Shown piece by piece: positions 26,653 through 36,100 of a DNA stretch of 64,000 bases (the stretch's first letter is position 1; the number at the start of each line of letters is the position of its first letter). Source of the stretch: Bacteroidales bacterium (GTDB lineage Bacteria > Bacteroidota > Bacteroidia > Bacteroidales > GCA-2748055); NCBI GenBank assembly GCA_021740585.1, contig JAIOZM010000003.1, positions 1 through 64,000 of the forward strand, given 5' to 3'. The notes under the pieces were generated by a model. The model did no database searches. It had not been told where the DNA came from and saw only the letters and a program-made list of their open reading frames with translations. The translations under genes and the position numbers were made by a program.

Positions 26653-27222
26653 CTACCTCCTCCCCAATTCCTCAAATACCTTCTCAAGTTCATCATAATA
26701 TGCCTGTCCAAAGTGCCTGATAATCGGATCTTTTAAAAACCGGAATACCGGCATATTGTTTTTCTTTCCCAGAATTCTGGCAGGGTGACAAATACCCCAT
26801 TGATGATAGTTTAAGGCTGTCATATCGCCAATTTTGCTGAGTCTTATAGGATAGAGATGACAGGAAAGAGGTTTTTTGAAATTAACCTTCCCCAGTTCAT
26901 AGGCTTTTTCGATTCCACAAAAAGCGATGTCGTTTTCAAAATAAGTGTAAGCACATTCTTCCCCCTCAATTAAAGGTGTCACTTTGTCTTTGTCTCTGTC
27001 AATCACCCAAGTTCCTAAGCTATCTATAGCATTTTTACCTTTTTCAGTAAGAAATGGTTTTACATCTTTATAGATTTCATCCAAAATCAAGCACTCCTCA
27101 TCACTTAAAGGAGCCCCGGAATCACCGTGCACGCAACAGCTCCCCTGACATTTATCGAGATGACAAATAAAATGTTCCTCAAAAAGTTCCAGGCTTACTA
27201 TGGTATCACCAATTTGTATCAT
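26653..27222 (-). CDS. DUF3109 family cysteine-cluster protein
   Basis: A 189-residue protein matching DUF3109, found mainly in Bacteroidota. The cysteine cluster CHLDKCQGSCCVHGDSG near residues 20-36 resembles the CxxxCxxCC zinc/iron-binding cluster of YkgJ-like proteins. Further conserved cysteines are in GEECAYTYF (~87), IAFCGIEKAY (~97), LSCHLYPIRL (~119) and WGICHPAR (~142). It is probably a small metal-binding cytoplasmic protein; function unknown. It is a single gene with a good -7 box (TACTTTTG, 27246-27239) and is flanked on both sides by copies of a 24-bp repeat. Confidence 0.82.
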   Translation of the reverse strand: MIQIGDTIVSLELFEEHFICHLDKCQGSCCVHGDSGAPLSDEECLILDEIYKDVKPFLTEKGKNAIDSLGTWVIDRDKDKVTPLIEGEECAYTYFENDIAFCGIEKAYELGKVNFKKPLSCHLYPIRLSKIGDMTALNYHQWGICHPARILGKKNNMPVFRFLKDPIIRHFGQAYYDELEKVFEELGRR

Positions 27223-27238
27223 AAAATTTAAATTTTTG

Positions 27239-27246
27239 CAAAAGTA
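27239..27246 (-). promoter_or_regulatory. -7 box upstream of DUF3109 gene
   Basis: TACTTTTG on the minus strand, about 17 bp before the start codon, matching TAnnTTTG exactly. I do not see a matching upstream box at the usual distance. Confidence 0.4.
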
Positions 27247-27318
27247 GCGAAAAGAATGGAGAAGGGGTGGGGGGGTAGTGTGGTTATTTGTTTATTTGGT
27301 GGTGTGGTTATTTAGTAT

Positions 27319-27342
27319 GCTCAGGGATATCAGGCTCGGGAA
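27319..27342. repeat. 24-bp dispersed repeat, copy 2
   Basis: GCTCAGGGATATCAGGCTCG(GGAA), differing at three positions from the copy at 26617-26640. Together the copies bracket the DUF3109 gene in direct orientation. Confidence 0.55.
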
Positions 27343-27375
27343 GCATTACAGTAGTTACATTCCATATAAAATTAC

Positions 27376-27383
27376 TATTTTTG
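27376..27383 (+). promoter_or_regulatory. -7 box upstream of TPR protein gene
   Basis: TATTTTTG matches TAnnTTTG and lies about 23 bp before the TTG start at 27406, which supports that start. No clear upstream box. Confidence 0.4.
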
Positions 27384-27405
27384 CAGACATTAAAATCCAA
27401 AGGAC

Positions 27406-28509
27406 TTGAAATATCTTTATCTGACTCTTATTCTATTTTTTAGCTTTAGCACCTATAGTTTTGCTCAAAAAAAATTATTGGATAGTCCGATGATTATGGC
27501 TGAGGCGAAAGCTGTTCTCGATGCTACTTACGGAATGGATTTTGAAAAGGCAAGGCGGGGTATTTCTGCAGTAAAGTCATATAGCCCCGATCATCCAGTT
27601 GTCAGCTTTTTAGAAGCGATGGTTATTTACTGGGAAAATTTTCCTCTTTATCTCGAACATCCAAAAACGGAAGAGTTTATTTACTTAATGGAGAATTGTA
27701 TTATTAATTCTGAAAGCTGGGAAGAGGAGAGTAATGAAATGGAAGCGACTTTTTTCGATTTATTCGGAAGGGCATTTTTAATAATGTTTTGGGCCGATAA
27801 TGGGAAATCTTCCAAAGTTTTTCCTCATATTAATACTTTATACCGAAATACAGTAAAAGGCTTTGATTTGATGGAGCGGTTTAATGAATTTTATTTTACT
27901 ACAGGTCTCTATAATTATTATATTGAAGCTTATCCTGAAAAATATCCGGTTTACAAGCCATTTGTTATTTTCTTTAAGGAAGGGGATAAGAGATTAGGAT
28001 TGGAGCAATTGAAATATTGTTCAGAAAACGCAACTTTCCTTCGGGTTGAAGCCAAATTGTTTTTGTCGCTTCTTTACTTGAATTATGAGAATAATAATGA
28101 TATTGCTTCAGTTTATGCGGCCCAACTTTATAATGAATTTCCGAATAATCCGTATTATGCCACAAGATACCTTCAAATTCTTTTCTTAAATAAAAAATAC
28201 TTTTTTGTTCCTATCGTTTTGAAGCATTTAAAGGAGGATAAAGGTGATTTTGCTGCTATGCAGTACGATTTATTTATGGCAATCTATTTAGAAAAAAATG
28301 ACAAAAACTACGAGGAGGCAAAACGCTTATTTGAAAAGGCCATTATTTCATCCGGCATTTTCGGTCCTTTTACAAATCAATATACCGCAATGGCATACAT
28401 GGGTCTGGGAAGAATTGAGCAAATAAAAGGCAATGATGCTCAGGCTAAAAAATACTTCAAACAGGCCAAAGAGTTTACTTCCTATGAAAATGTTTTAGAA
28501 GATCGATGA
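27406..28509 (+). CDS. Exported TPR-like protein
   Basis: A 367-residue protein starting at TTG (27406). The first 20 residues are a signal peptide (MKYLYLTLILFFSFSTYSFAQ), which supports the TTG start. The rest is helical and Tyr/Phe/Glu-rich, with TPR-like repeats near residues 45-75 and strongest at the end (MAYMGLGRIEQIKGNDAQAKKYF, ~325-350, quoted in part). I know of no named family function; it is probably a periplasmic scaffold. Its last 28 bp overlap the end of the convergent EamA transporter gene, so neither has room for a separate terminator. Confidence 0.78.
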   Translation: MKYLYLTLILFFSFSTYSFAQKKLLDSPMIMAEAKAVLDATYGMDFEKARRGISAVKSYSPDHPVVSFLEAMVIYWENFPLYLEHPKTEEFIYLMENCIINSESWEEESNEMEATFFDLFGRAFLIMFWADNGKSSKVFPHINTLYRNTVKGFDLMERFNEFYFTTGLYNYYIEAYPEKYPVYKPFVIFFKEGDKRLGLEQLKYCSENATFLRVEAKLFLSLLYLNYENNNDIASVYAAQLYNEFPNNPYYATRYLQILFLNKKYFFVPIVLKHLKEDKGDFAAMQYDLFMAIYLEKNDKNYEEAKRLFEKAIISSGIFGPFTNQYTAMAYMGLGRIEQIKGNDAQAKKYFKQAKEFTSYENVLEDR

Positions 28510-29387
28510 TTCCCTTTCAGACTGATAAGAATTATCCCGATAATAGATAAACATCCTCCTATAAGTTCCATCGGACCCGGGAAAGTGTGTAGGAAAAAAT
28601 AAGCCATTACCAATACCCAAATAGCTTTGGTGCTGATTATCAGAGATGTTTTGGCCGCTTCAATATAACGTAGAGCCTGATAAGCAAATACAATGGTTAA
28701 AAGTGTTTCGAGGAAAGATCCAATTATTATTGCCTTCCAGACGCTATTATTATAATCAAGTTCCTTGTCATTTATCCAAATGATGATAGCGAAAACAAGA
28801 AATAACAGAATAGAACGTATGGTCGACATTAATTCAGGATGGAGTTTGTCCTTGTATTTTCTTGCAATTATGGTTGCTGCGGCAAATAACACCGACGCAA
28901 AAACTACGAATTGAGATCCTGGTTGAACCAGACTTTCTATATTGGAAGCTGGACTGAAAGTTAATGCAAATACTCCTCCAAGAGCAAGAATAATTCCAAA
29001 TAACTGACGTTTTTTATAATTCTCCCCAAGTAATGTTATGCCCATTATGGTGACTAAAACCGGTCCCAGATTCCCAATAAAAGACACCACGGCAGGATTT
29101 TCCATTTTTTGAATGGCTACATAAAAAGAAACCGTTGCCAATCCCTCCAAAATTGCTATAATTACAGCAATAAGGAGCACCTGTCCTTTAAAAGTCAGGA
29201 AGGTATTCTTACGAAATATAATTAAAAGCCAGATTGTATTTAACAAAGCTCCAATGCCAAACCATGCAAAGCCAAACAAAAGAATGTCGATAAGATTCAA
29301 TGCTGACTTGCTGAATACAAATGAAGCGGCTAATGCCAGGGATGCCCCAAATGCATATAAATATCCTTTTGTAATTTGAGAGTTCAA
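28482..29387 (-). CDS. EamA (DMT) family transporter
   Basis: An inner-membrane drug/metabolite-type permease with ten predicted helices in two EamA repeats (residues ~8-135 and ~150-285). The ORF opens at TTG 29444, but a promoter -7 box lies at 29416-29423, inside that extension, so I choose the TTG at 29387 (MNSQITKGYLYAFGAS), giving 301 residues, the normal DMT length. Substrate is unknown; the group includes exporters of amino acids and metabolites. The motif GNLGPVLVTIMGITLLGE in the first repeat is typical. It overlaps the TPR gene tail to tail by 28 bp. Confidence 0.85.
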   Translation of the reverse strand: MNSQITKGYLYAFGASLALAASFVFSKSALNLIDILLFGFAWFGIGALLNTIWLLIIFRKNTFLTFKGQVLLIAVIIAILEGLATVSFYVAIQKMENPAVVSFIGNLGPVLVTIMGITLLGENYKKRQLFGIILALGGVFALTFSPASNIESLVQPGSQFVVFASVLFAAATIIARKYKDKLHPELMSTIRSILLFLVFAIIIWINDKELDYNNSVWKAIIIGSFLETLLTIVFAYQALRYIEAAKTSLIISTKAIWVLVMAYFFLHTFPGPMELIGGCLSIIGIILISLKGNHRSSKTFS

Positions 29388-29415
29388 GTGATTTTTAGTT
29401 TGGAATAATGAAATG

Positions 29416-29445
29416 CAAAAATATAAAAGTTTCTCATCCTGCAAG
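29416..29445 (-). promoter_or_regulatory. Promoter of EamA transporter gene
   Basis: On the minus strand CTTG (29445-29442), 18 bp, TATTTTTG (29423-29416). The start near 29409 gives a leader of about 22 nt to the TTG at 29387. Confidence 0.5.
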
Positions 29446-29479
29446 TTTATAGAATGGCTATATTTGAAATCAATTAATT

Positions 29480-30121
29480 ATGAAAAAACCGGGTATAGAA
29501 GAAATTTATGGAAATAGAAATTTCCATCTGATGCATAAATTGCATTACGACAGCATTATAGCCTTCGTATTTAAAAATATTAAATTGAAAACTTTAGGGT
29601 CCGGGCTGTATTTTTTGTCCCTGATTTTATTGTTTATTCTGATAATGATTTTTTCAATAAAAGGATTTATAAGCCATCAAATTTCTGTATCAAAATATAT
29701 TTCCTCTCTTTTCTATGGATTCTTATCAGGATCATTTATCGTCATACCTTTCCATGAACTATTTCATGCACTGGCTTATAGGTTAATTGGCGCCAGACCT
29801 CAATTTGGAATGGATCTCAAGCAACTTATTTTTTATATAACAGCCGATAAATTTGTTGTTAACCGAAGGGAGTTTCATTGGATTGCTTTGGCACCTTTCA
29901 TTATAATCAATGTTTCAGTTGCCTCTGTATTTGTTTTTTTGAATATAAACCAGCAAATTATTGCACTTTTCTTTCTGTTCTTCCATAACATAATGTGTAT
30001 AGGCGATTTTGCTATGTTGAGTTTTTATCATCATCACTCAGAAAAAAAACTTTTTAGTTTTGATATTATCGAAGAAAAAACCTCCTACATGTTCGAATAC
30101 ATCGAAAGAAATAATATTTAA
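29480..30121 (+). CDS. DUF3267-like membrane zincin
   Basis: A 213-residue integral membrane protein with about four helices (residues ~40-62, 75-100, 140-162, 165-185). HELFHAL near residue 96, at the end of the second helix, is an HExxH zinc-protease motif, and the surrounding pattern fits the DUF3267 (putative zincin peptidase) family. It may be an intramembrane metalloprotease, but no substrate or partner is evident. It ends 5 bp before the POT-like transporter gene on the same strand, so the two probably form an operon. The protein is rich in His and Phe. Activity is inferred from the motif only. Confidence 0.75.
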   Translation: MKKPGIEEIYGNRNFHLMHKLHYDSIIAFVFKNIKLKTLGSGLYFLSLILLFILIMIFSIKGFISHQISVSKYISSLFYGFLSGSFIVIPFHELFHALAYRLIGARPQFGMDLKQLIFYITADKFVVNRREFHWIALAPFIIINVSVASVFVFLNINQQIIALFFLFFHNIMCIGDFAMLSFYHHHSEKKLFSFDIIEEKTSYMFEYIERNNI

Positions 30122-30126
30122 TTATT

Positions 30127-31557
30127 ATGAGCGGATTTTTAAAACAGAGCAAATCTTTTCCCGGGACATTCTGGGCTGCCAATACTCTTGAACTTTTTGA
30201 AAGATGGGCCTATTATGGAATTTTTAATCTTCTGGCTCTCTATCTTACCAATTCAACTGAATCGGGCGCCCTGGGTTTCACTCAGGTTGAAAAGGGAATG
30301 ATAATGGGAATTGTAAATGCTATTCTATATTTTTTGCCTGTAATTACCGGTTCCATTGCCGATAAATTCGGATACAAAAAAGTTCTTGTATTGGCTTTTG
30401 GAATACTGGCATCAGGTTATTATTTCATGGGAATGGTATCCAGTTTTACATCGGTTTTTATCACATTTTTTTATGTAGCTATCGGAGCAGCACTTTTTAA
30501 ACCAATAATTTCGGCAACCATCGCAAAAACAACCAACGATGAAAACGCCTCCCTGGGTTTCGGTATTTTTTATATGATAGTAAATATTGGTGGACTAATT
30601 GGTCCTGTATTGGCATCCGAACTACGCGAAATTAGCTGGAATTATATCTTTTTGATGTCATCTGCCTCCATAGTTGTCAACATGATAATTGTACTTTTCT
30701 TTTATAAGGAACCAGACCGGACAATGAACTCCGATTCACTTTCAAAATCTCTCAAAATAGTATTTCAAAATATCTTTAATGTACTAAAAGACCTAAGGTT
30801 TACATTATTCCTGGTGATTATTATTGGTGCATGGACGGTTTATTGGCAGTATTTTTATAGTCTGCCGGTATTTATTGAACAGTGGACAGATACATCAGCC
30901 TTATACAACTCACTTTTTAAACTATGGCCGGGATTTGCTATGGCCATAGGCACAGATGAAGGAATTATTCTGGCAGAGAAAATTATTGCTTTAGACGCTT
31001 TCTTAATCGTAATCTTTCAGGTAATAATAAGCACATTTATTTCGAGGTTCAGGCCAATGCACTCTATGACTGCCGGTATACTAATTAATTCGCTTGGACT
31101 ATGTCTTGCTGCCATTACCAGAAATCCTTTTTTCCTGCTTTCTTCCATATTCATCTTTTCCGTTGGGGAGATGATTTTTTCTCCTAAAATTCTCGAATAT
31201 ATTGGAAAAATTGCACCAAATGATAAAGCAGCTCTCTATATGGGAACACAGTTTCTGCCCATTGCATTTGGAAATTTTATTGGAGGATTTATATCTGGTG
31301 GGGTATACGATAATCTGGCCAACAGAACCAGAATGACAAGGGATTTGTTAGGGATAAATACAGATTTTGAATTATCACTGGATCAACTCAGTGCAAAAGC
31401 CATGGAAGAGCTTGGAATGAATTATCAGGAACTTACAGACCATTTGTGGAATCTTAATCATCCGGGTAAATTTGGAATTGTTCTTGCCGGTTTAGGACTC
31501 ACAACTTTTATTGCGCTTATAATTTACGACAAGTATTTTTTTACAAAAAAGGCGTAG
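30127..31557 (+). CDS. POT/MFS family transporter (probable peptide permease)
   Basis: A 476-residue permease with 12 or more helices. The first helix carries ELFERWAYYG, which fits the ExxER motif used for proton coupling in the proton-dependent oligopeptide transporter (POT/PTR2) family, and the first loop holds GSIADKFGYKK, the MFS motif between helices 2 and 3. It probably imports small peptides with protons; several Bacteroidota relatives are annotated simply as MFS transporters. A central segment (SLFKLWPGFAMAIGTDEG) is unusual for POT proteins. It follows the zincin-like gene by 5 bp. Confidence 0.8.
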   Translation: MSGFLKQSKSFPGTFWAANTLELFERWAYYGIFNLLALYLTNSTESGALGFTQVEKGMIMGIVNAILYFLPVITGSIADKFGYKKVLVLAFGILASGYYFMGMVSSFTSVFITFFYVAIGAALFKPIISATIAKTTNDENASLGFGIFYMIVNIGGLIGPVLASELREISWNYIFLMSSASIVVNMIIVLFFYKEPDRTMNSDSLSKSLKIVFQNIFNVLKDLRFTLFLVIIIGAWTVYWQYFYSLPVFIEQWTDTSALYNSLFKLWPGFAMAIGTDEGIILAEKIIALDAFLIVIFQVIISTFISRFRPMHSMTAGILINSLGLCLAAITRNPFFLLSSIFIFSVGEMIFSPKILEYIGKIAPNDKAALYMGTQFLPIAFGNFIGGFISGGVYDNLANRTRMTRDLLGINTDFELSLDQLSAKAMEELGMNYQELTDHLWNLNHPGKFGIVLAGLGLTTFIALIIYDKYFFTKKA

Positions 31558-31725
31558 ATTCGGAATAAAATGCAGAAGTTTATTGTCTAAAGAATATTGT
31601 ATTTTGAATTCACATTGCCTGCATTATACAGGGTTTTCAAAAAGAATTCAAAAGAAGTACTTTTGCAGAATTAGTGAAATTAAGCAGAAATTAATCTGTA
31701 ACAATAGTGTAGGGTAAAAATATGA

Positions 31726-31784
31726 GATTGCATCGCTACGTTCGCCATGACTCTGTAAGTCGTTATTAGCTTAGCGAAGCAATC
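31726..31784. repeat. Imperfect inverted repeat
   Basis: Arms of 13 bp with a single mismatch around a 33-nt centre. It could form an RNA hairpin or bind a dimeric regulator upstream of the efflux operon; it lacks a T-run, so it is not a standard terminator. Confidence 0.6.
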
Positions 31785-31907
31785 TTTTCAAGACGAATGA
31801 ATTTTACTGTACAAAAATCGATCTTTAACAGTTTTTATGCATAAGAGAACAGAAGTTATTGCGTTTTGCATTATGATAATGATTCAGAAATTTAGCATAC
31901 TTATTCT

Positions 31908-31915
31908 TAGCTTTG
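31908..31915 (+). promoter_or_regulatory. -7 box upstream of RND operon
   Basis: TAGCTTTG, an exact TAnnTTTG match, 26 bp before the ATG of the adaptor gene. No good upstream box at 19-21 bp, which could mean an activator is required. Confidence 0.45.
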
Positions 31916-31941
31916 CACCGCTTATTCAAAAATAAAAATAA

Positions 31942-33144
31942 ATGAGAAAAATTGACAGAAGAATATTAATAATCAGCGTTTTGATTTTCATCATAGGATT
32001 AAGTTTTGGGTTGATGAAGTTTTTGATTGCCCAAAAAGAAGATCCAAAGATGCAGAAGGTGATGGAAATAAAGAGATTTGTTAAAGCTGATACCGTGAAA
32101 TACGAAACAATAATTTCTTCGGTTGAGGCGCCGGGAAGATTGTCTTCTATGGCGCGTACAGATATAATTGCCGAAGCCTCGGGTAAAATTATTTTAGCTT
32201 CCATACCTCTTAAAAAAGGAAGCAGATTTAAAAAAGGAGATTTACTTTTTACCATTTATCCTGATGAGGCAAAACTCTCCTTGTATTCGAGGAAAAGTAT
32301 GTTTAAATCTACTTTGGCCAATTTATTACCGGATATGACTTTCGATTATCCGGAACATGAAGAACTTTTAAGGGACTATTTCAATAATTTGGACATAATG
32401 AAAGATTTCCCCCCCTTGCCCGAAATTACTGATTCCAAGCTGGAAATATTTCTCGCTTCCCGGAATCTGATTTCAGAGTATTACAGCATTAAAAAAGATG
32501 AACTCCAGCTAAAACGTCATAATATTTATGCACCCTACGATGGCACATATACTGATGTTTATCTTGAGGAGTCAGCTTATACCAATACCGGTGGGAAGGT
32601 TGCTACGGCTATCAGAACCGATATACTGGTTATTGAAATTCCTCTGGAAAGACAAGATGCGTATTGGGTAAAAATAGGTGATAAAGTTAGGGTAATCAGC
32701 GACCTGTCTAAGAAAGAATCCACTGGAAAAGTTATCCGTAAATCTGCTTTCATCGACGAGAATACCCAGTCGCAAAGTCTCTTTGTAAATGTTTCAAATA
32801 CAAATGGGAATAATTTTTTACAGGGTGAATTTGTTCATGTTGTTTTTCCCGGTCATCCTATAGATAAGGTAATGGAAATTCCCAGAAATGCTGTTTTTAA
32901 TAACAATGAAGTATTTGTTATTGTTGACGGCAGACTGGAAAAGCGATTCATAAATAAAGTAAAAGTAAATGAAACAACCTTACTGTTTAATGGTGTAAAA
33001 GAGGGCGAAATTTTGGTAACTCAGACTTTAATAAATGTGCTGGAAGGAACTCCCGTAAATGTACTGGGTTCATCCCCTGATCCACAAAAAGAAAAATCCG
33101 GAGAGCAAAGTGGACAAGGAAATAAAAAGAAGGAAAAGTCATGA
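31942..33144 (+). CDS. RND efflux periplasmic adaptor subunit
   Basis: A 400-residue membrane-fusion protein (HlyD/AcrA type). It has an N-terminal membrane anchor (residues ~8-30), a lipoyl-like half-motif near residue 70-100 (GKIILASIPLKKGSRFKKGDLLF), a short helical hairpin (~105-180), the second lipoyl half (HNIYAPYDGTY, ~193-203) and beta-barrel and membrane-proximal domains after that. The C-terminus is a charged Lys/Glu/Gly tail. It joins the inner-membrane pump to the outer-membrane channel encoded next. It overlaps the pump gene by 4 bp; the three genes form one operon. Confidence 0.9.
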   Translation: MRKIDRRILIISVLIFIIGLSFGLMKFLIAQKEDPKMQKVMEIKRFVKADTVKYETIISSVEAPGRLSSMARTDIIAEASGKIILASIPLKKGSRFKKGDLLFTIYPDEAKLSLYSRKSMFKSTLANLLPDMTFDYPEHEELLRDYFNNLDIMKDFPPLPEITDSKLEIFLASRNLISEYYSIKKDELQLKRHNIYAPYDGTYTDVYLEESAYTNTGGKVATAIRTDILVIEIPLERQDAYWVKIGDKVRVISDLSKKESTGKVIRKSAFIDENTQSQSLFVNVSNTNGNNFLQGEFVHVVFPGHPIDKVMEIPRNAVFNNNEVFVIVDGRLEKRFINKVKVNETTLLFNGVKEGEILVTQTLINVLEGTPVNVLGSSPDPQKEKSGEQSGQGNKKKEKS

Positions 33145-36100
33145 GAAGCATTATAGAAAAGTTTGTACAGTACCCAATTTATGCCAATCTCATCATTGCT
33201 GTATTCATAGTGGCGGGCGGGGTTAGCCTTATGTCGATGAAAAAATCATTTTTCCCGGAAGTGGAAAGCAGGATTATCGGCATTTCTGTTTTTTATCCGG
33301 GTGCTTCACCGGTGGAGATGGAAGAAGGGGTTACATCAAGAATTGAGGAAGCAATCCGTGGATTAATCGGGATAAAAGAAATCAACTCATCTTCATCCGA
33401 AAATAGTGCAAGAATTACCATAGAAACAACCGGAGAATATCCCATCGATGAAGTTTTAATGGAGGTTAAAAATGCAGTCGATGGGGTTTCCTCTCTCCCT
33501 TCGGCTGCCGAAAGGCCTATTGTATCAAAAAGCAGATCCCGGGCTCCTGCATTACGCATGGACGTTGTTCCTGAGGAGGGGGTGGTTATGGATTTAATGA
33601 CACTTAAGGAATATGCCCAGCGGGTGGAAGAGGATTTTTATAGTTCAGGTGTAATGAGTCAGATTGATTTAAGCGGCTATCCCCAACCTGAAATTTCTGT
33701 TGAGGTGAATGAAGAACAGCTTTTAAGATACAACCTCAGTTTTGAAGACATTTCAGCCGCGATTCAACAAAACAATCAGGATGTTTCTGCCGGCGAGATT
33801 AAATCTGATGATGAAGAACTATTAATCCGGCTGCGTTCCAGAAGTACTAATCCTGATAAAATTGGCAATATCATTTTATTCGCTCAAAAAGATGGTAGTT
33901 ATATCCGAATAAGAGATATTGCAGAAGTAAAGAAAAAATTTGCCGATTCAGTGAACAAATCATGGGTGAATGGCAGAGAATCTGTTTCTATCGAAGTGGA
34001 AAAACTGCCTTCTGAGGATCTGGAAGAAATTACCGATTTTGCGCTTGATTATATTGAAAAATTCAATACCGCCGGTAATGGAGTAAGGCTGGAAATGTCG
34101 CGTGCATATATTGAGATTCTGGATAGCCGTCTCGAGTTGCTTGCAAAAAACGGCTTAGTTGGTTTAACTTTAATAATAATTGGATTGTCTCTGTTTTTAA
34201 GCGTGCGCTTATCTTTATGGGTGTCCTTTGGTATACCATTCAGCTTTTTGGGCATGTTTATGGCTGCCAGTGCCATGGGAATTACTATAAATATGATGTC
34301 GCTTTTTGGGATGATACTGGTAATTGGTATTTTGGTGGATGATGGTATAGTAATTGCCGAGAATATTTATCTGCATTTTGAGCAGGGGAAAAGACCAATG
34401 TTGGCCGCCGTCGATGGTACCATGGAAGTTCTTCCGGCAGTGATTACATCGGTAACGACAACAATTGTTGCTTTTGTTCCTTTATTATTTTTATCGGGTA
34501 CACGAATGGAAATGATGCTGCAGATGGCCGTTGTGGTTATTCTTGCCCTGGTGTTTTCATTATTTGAAGCCTTCTTTGTTCTTCCTGCTCACCTTAGTAA
34601 TCCAAAAGTTTTAAGTCGCCGCAGTCTGGAAACTAAAAATAAAGGCATAAAAAAATATTTTGACAGAGGAATGGTGTGGCTTCGGGAAAATATATATCAT
34701 CACATGCTTATATGGCTTATTAAATGGAGACATGCAGTGATAGGTATTCCCGTTGGACTAATTCTTATTACTTTGGGACTGGTTATTGGAGGCCATATTA
34801 AAAACACTTTTTTTCCATCTGTCGATTTTGACCGCTTTGAAGTGAATATAGCTTTCACTCCGGGTGATGGGGAAGCACAAACTCTGAGATACCTCAAAAA
34901 ATTTGAAACAGCAATTTGGGAGGTAAATAGCGATTTGATAAAAGAGTTTGATATGGATGAAGACATGATTAGCAGAGTTTCCACTAATCTTGGGTCTGCC
35001 AGAGCCATACAGGAAAGTGGATCGCATGCCGGAAGTATTGGTGTATATCCTATAGACCTCGAAGGTTATGAAATAACAGGATTCGATATTGCCAACAGAG
35101 TGAGAGAAAAGATCGGTCCTGTCCCTGAAGCTCTGAAATTTACTGTGGGGGGAAGAAACCGTTGGGGATCACCAATATCCGTTGGATTAATGTCTAAGAA
35201 TCTTGGGGAACTGGACGAAGCAAAATACTATTTAATGGAAAGGCTAAGGGAGCTTCCTGCTCTTAAAGATATAACAGAAAGTCTGGCATTAGGTAAACAG
35301 GAAGTCAGACTTGAACTTAAGCCAAAAGCCTATTTCCTTAATCTTGACGAAAACACCATTGCCCGGCAGGTGCGTTCAGGATTTTACGGATTGCAGGCAC
35401 AACGACTGCAGGAGGGTAGGGATGAATTGAGAGTGTGGGTGCGTTATCCTAAGGACAACCGGATGACCCTCGGGCAAATGGAAAAAATGAAAATTAAAAC
35501 TTCTCAGGGTGAATTTCCCTTAAATGAATTGGCCACCTATCATTTTGAAAGAGGTCCTGTGGCGATAAACCGCTTTAACGGAGCCAGAGAGATCAGGGTT
35601 GAGGCAGAAACCATCGATCCTTATGCACCCATTCCTGAAATAATAGATCAGATTGAAACCGAAATAATGCCTGAAATAACGGCTCTTTTCCCAGGGATAA
35701 GATATATTTATCAGGGACAAACACGATATAGTCAGGAGGCTCTTGTAAAAGTTAAAAAATATTTTTTAATAGCATTTCTGATTATCATATTCATTATGAT
35801 AATACACTTCAGGAGTATCGATCAACCTTTGATTATAATAGCCATGATACCTTTGTCGATGCTTGGGGTTTTCTGGGGTCATGGGATACACGATAAACCC
35901 CTGTCGTTAATGAGTTTATGGGGAATGGTGGCCTTAACAGGAGTGATAATAAACGATGCCATTGTTTTTCTTGCCAAATACGATGGACTTCTGCTCGAGG
36001 GGAGAAAAGTGGTTGATGCAGTTGTTGAAGCCGGAAAAGTGAGACTTCGTCCCATAATACTTACATCGCTTACTACAAGTATCGGATTGTTCCCTATTAT

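Larger units (their letters stand above)
31558..31941. other. Intergenic region upstream of RND operon
   Basis: No gene seen. It contains an imperfect 13-bp inverted repeat, GATTGCATCGCTA (31726-31738) and TAGCGAAGCAATC (31772-31784), one mismatch, with a 33-nt loop, and a -7 box at 31908-31915. The inverted repeat resembles the dispersed GATTGCTTCGC...CGCAATGAC repeats common in bacterial intergenic DNA (from memory). Confidence 0.5.
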
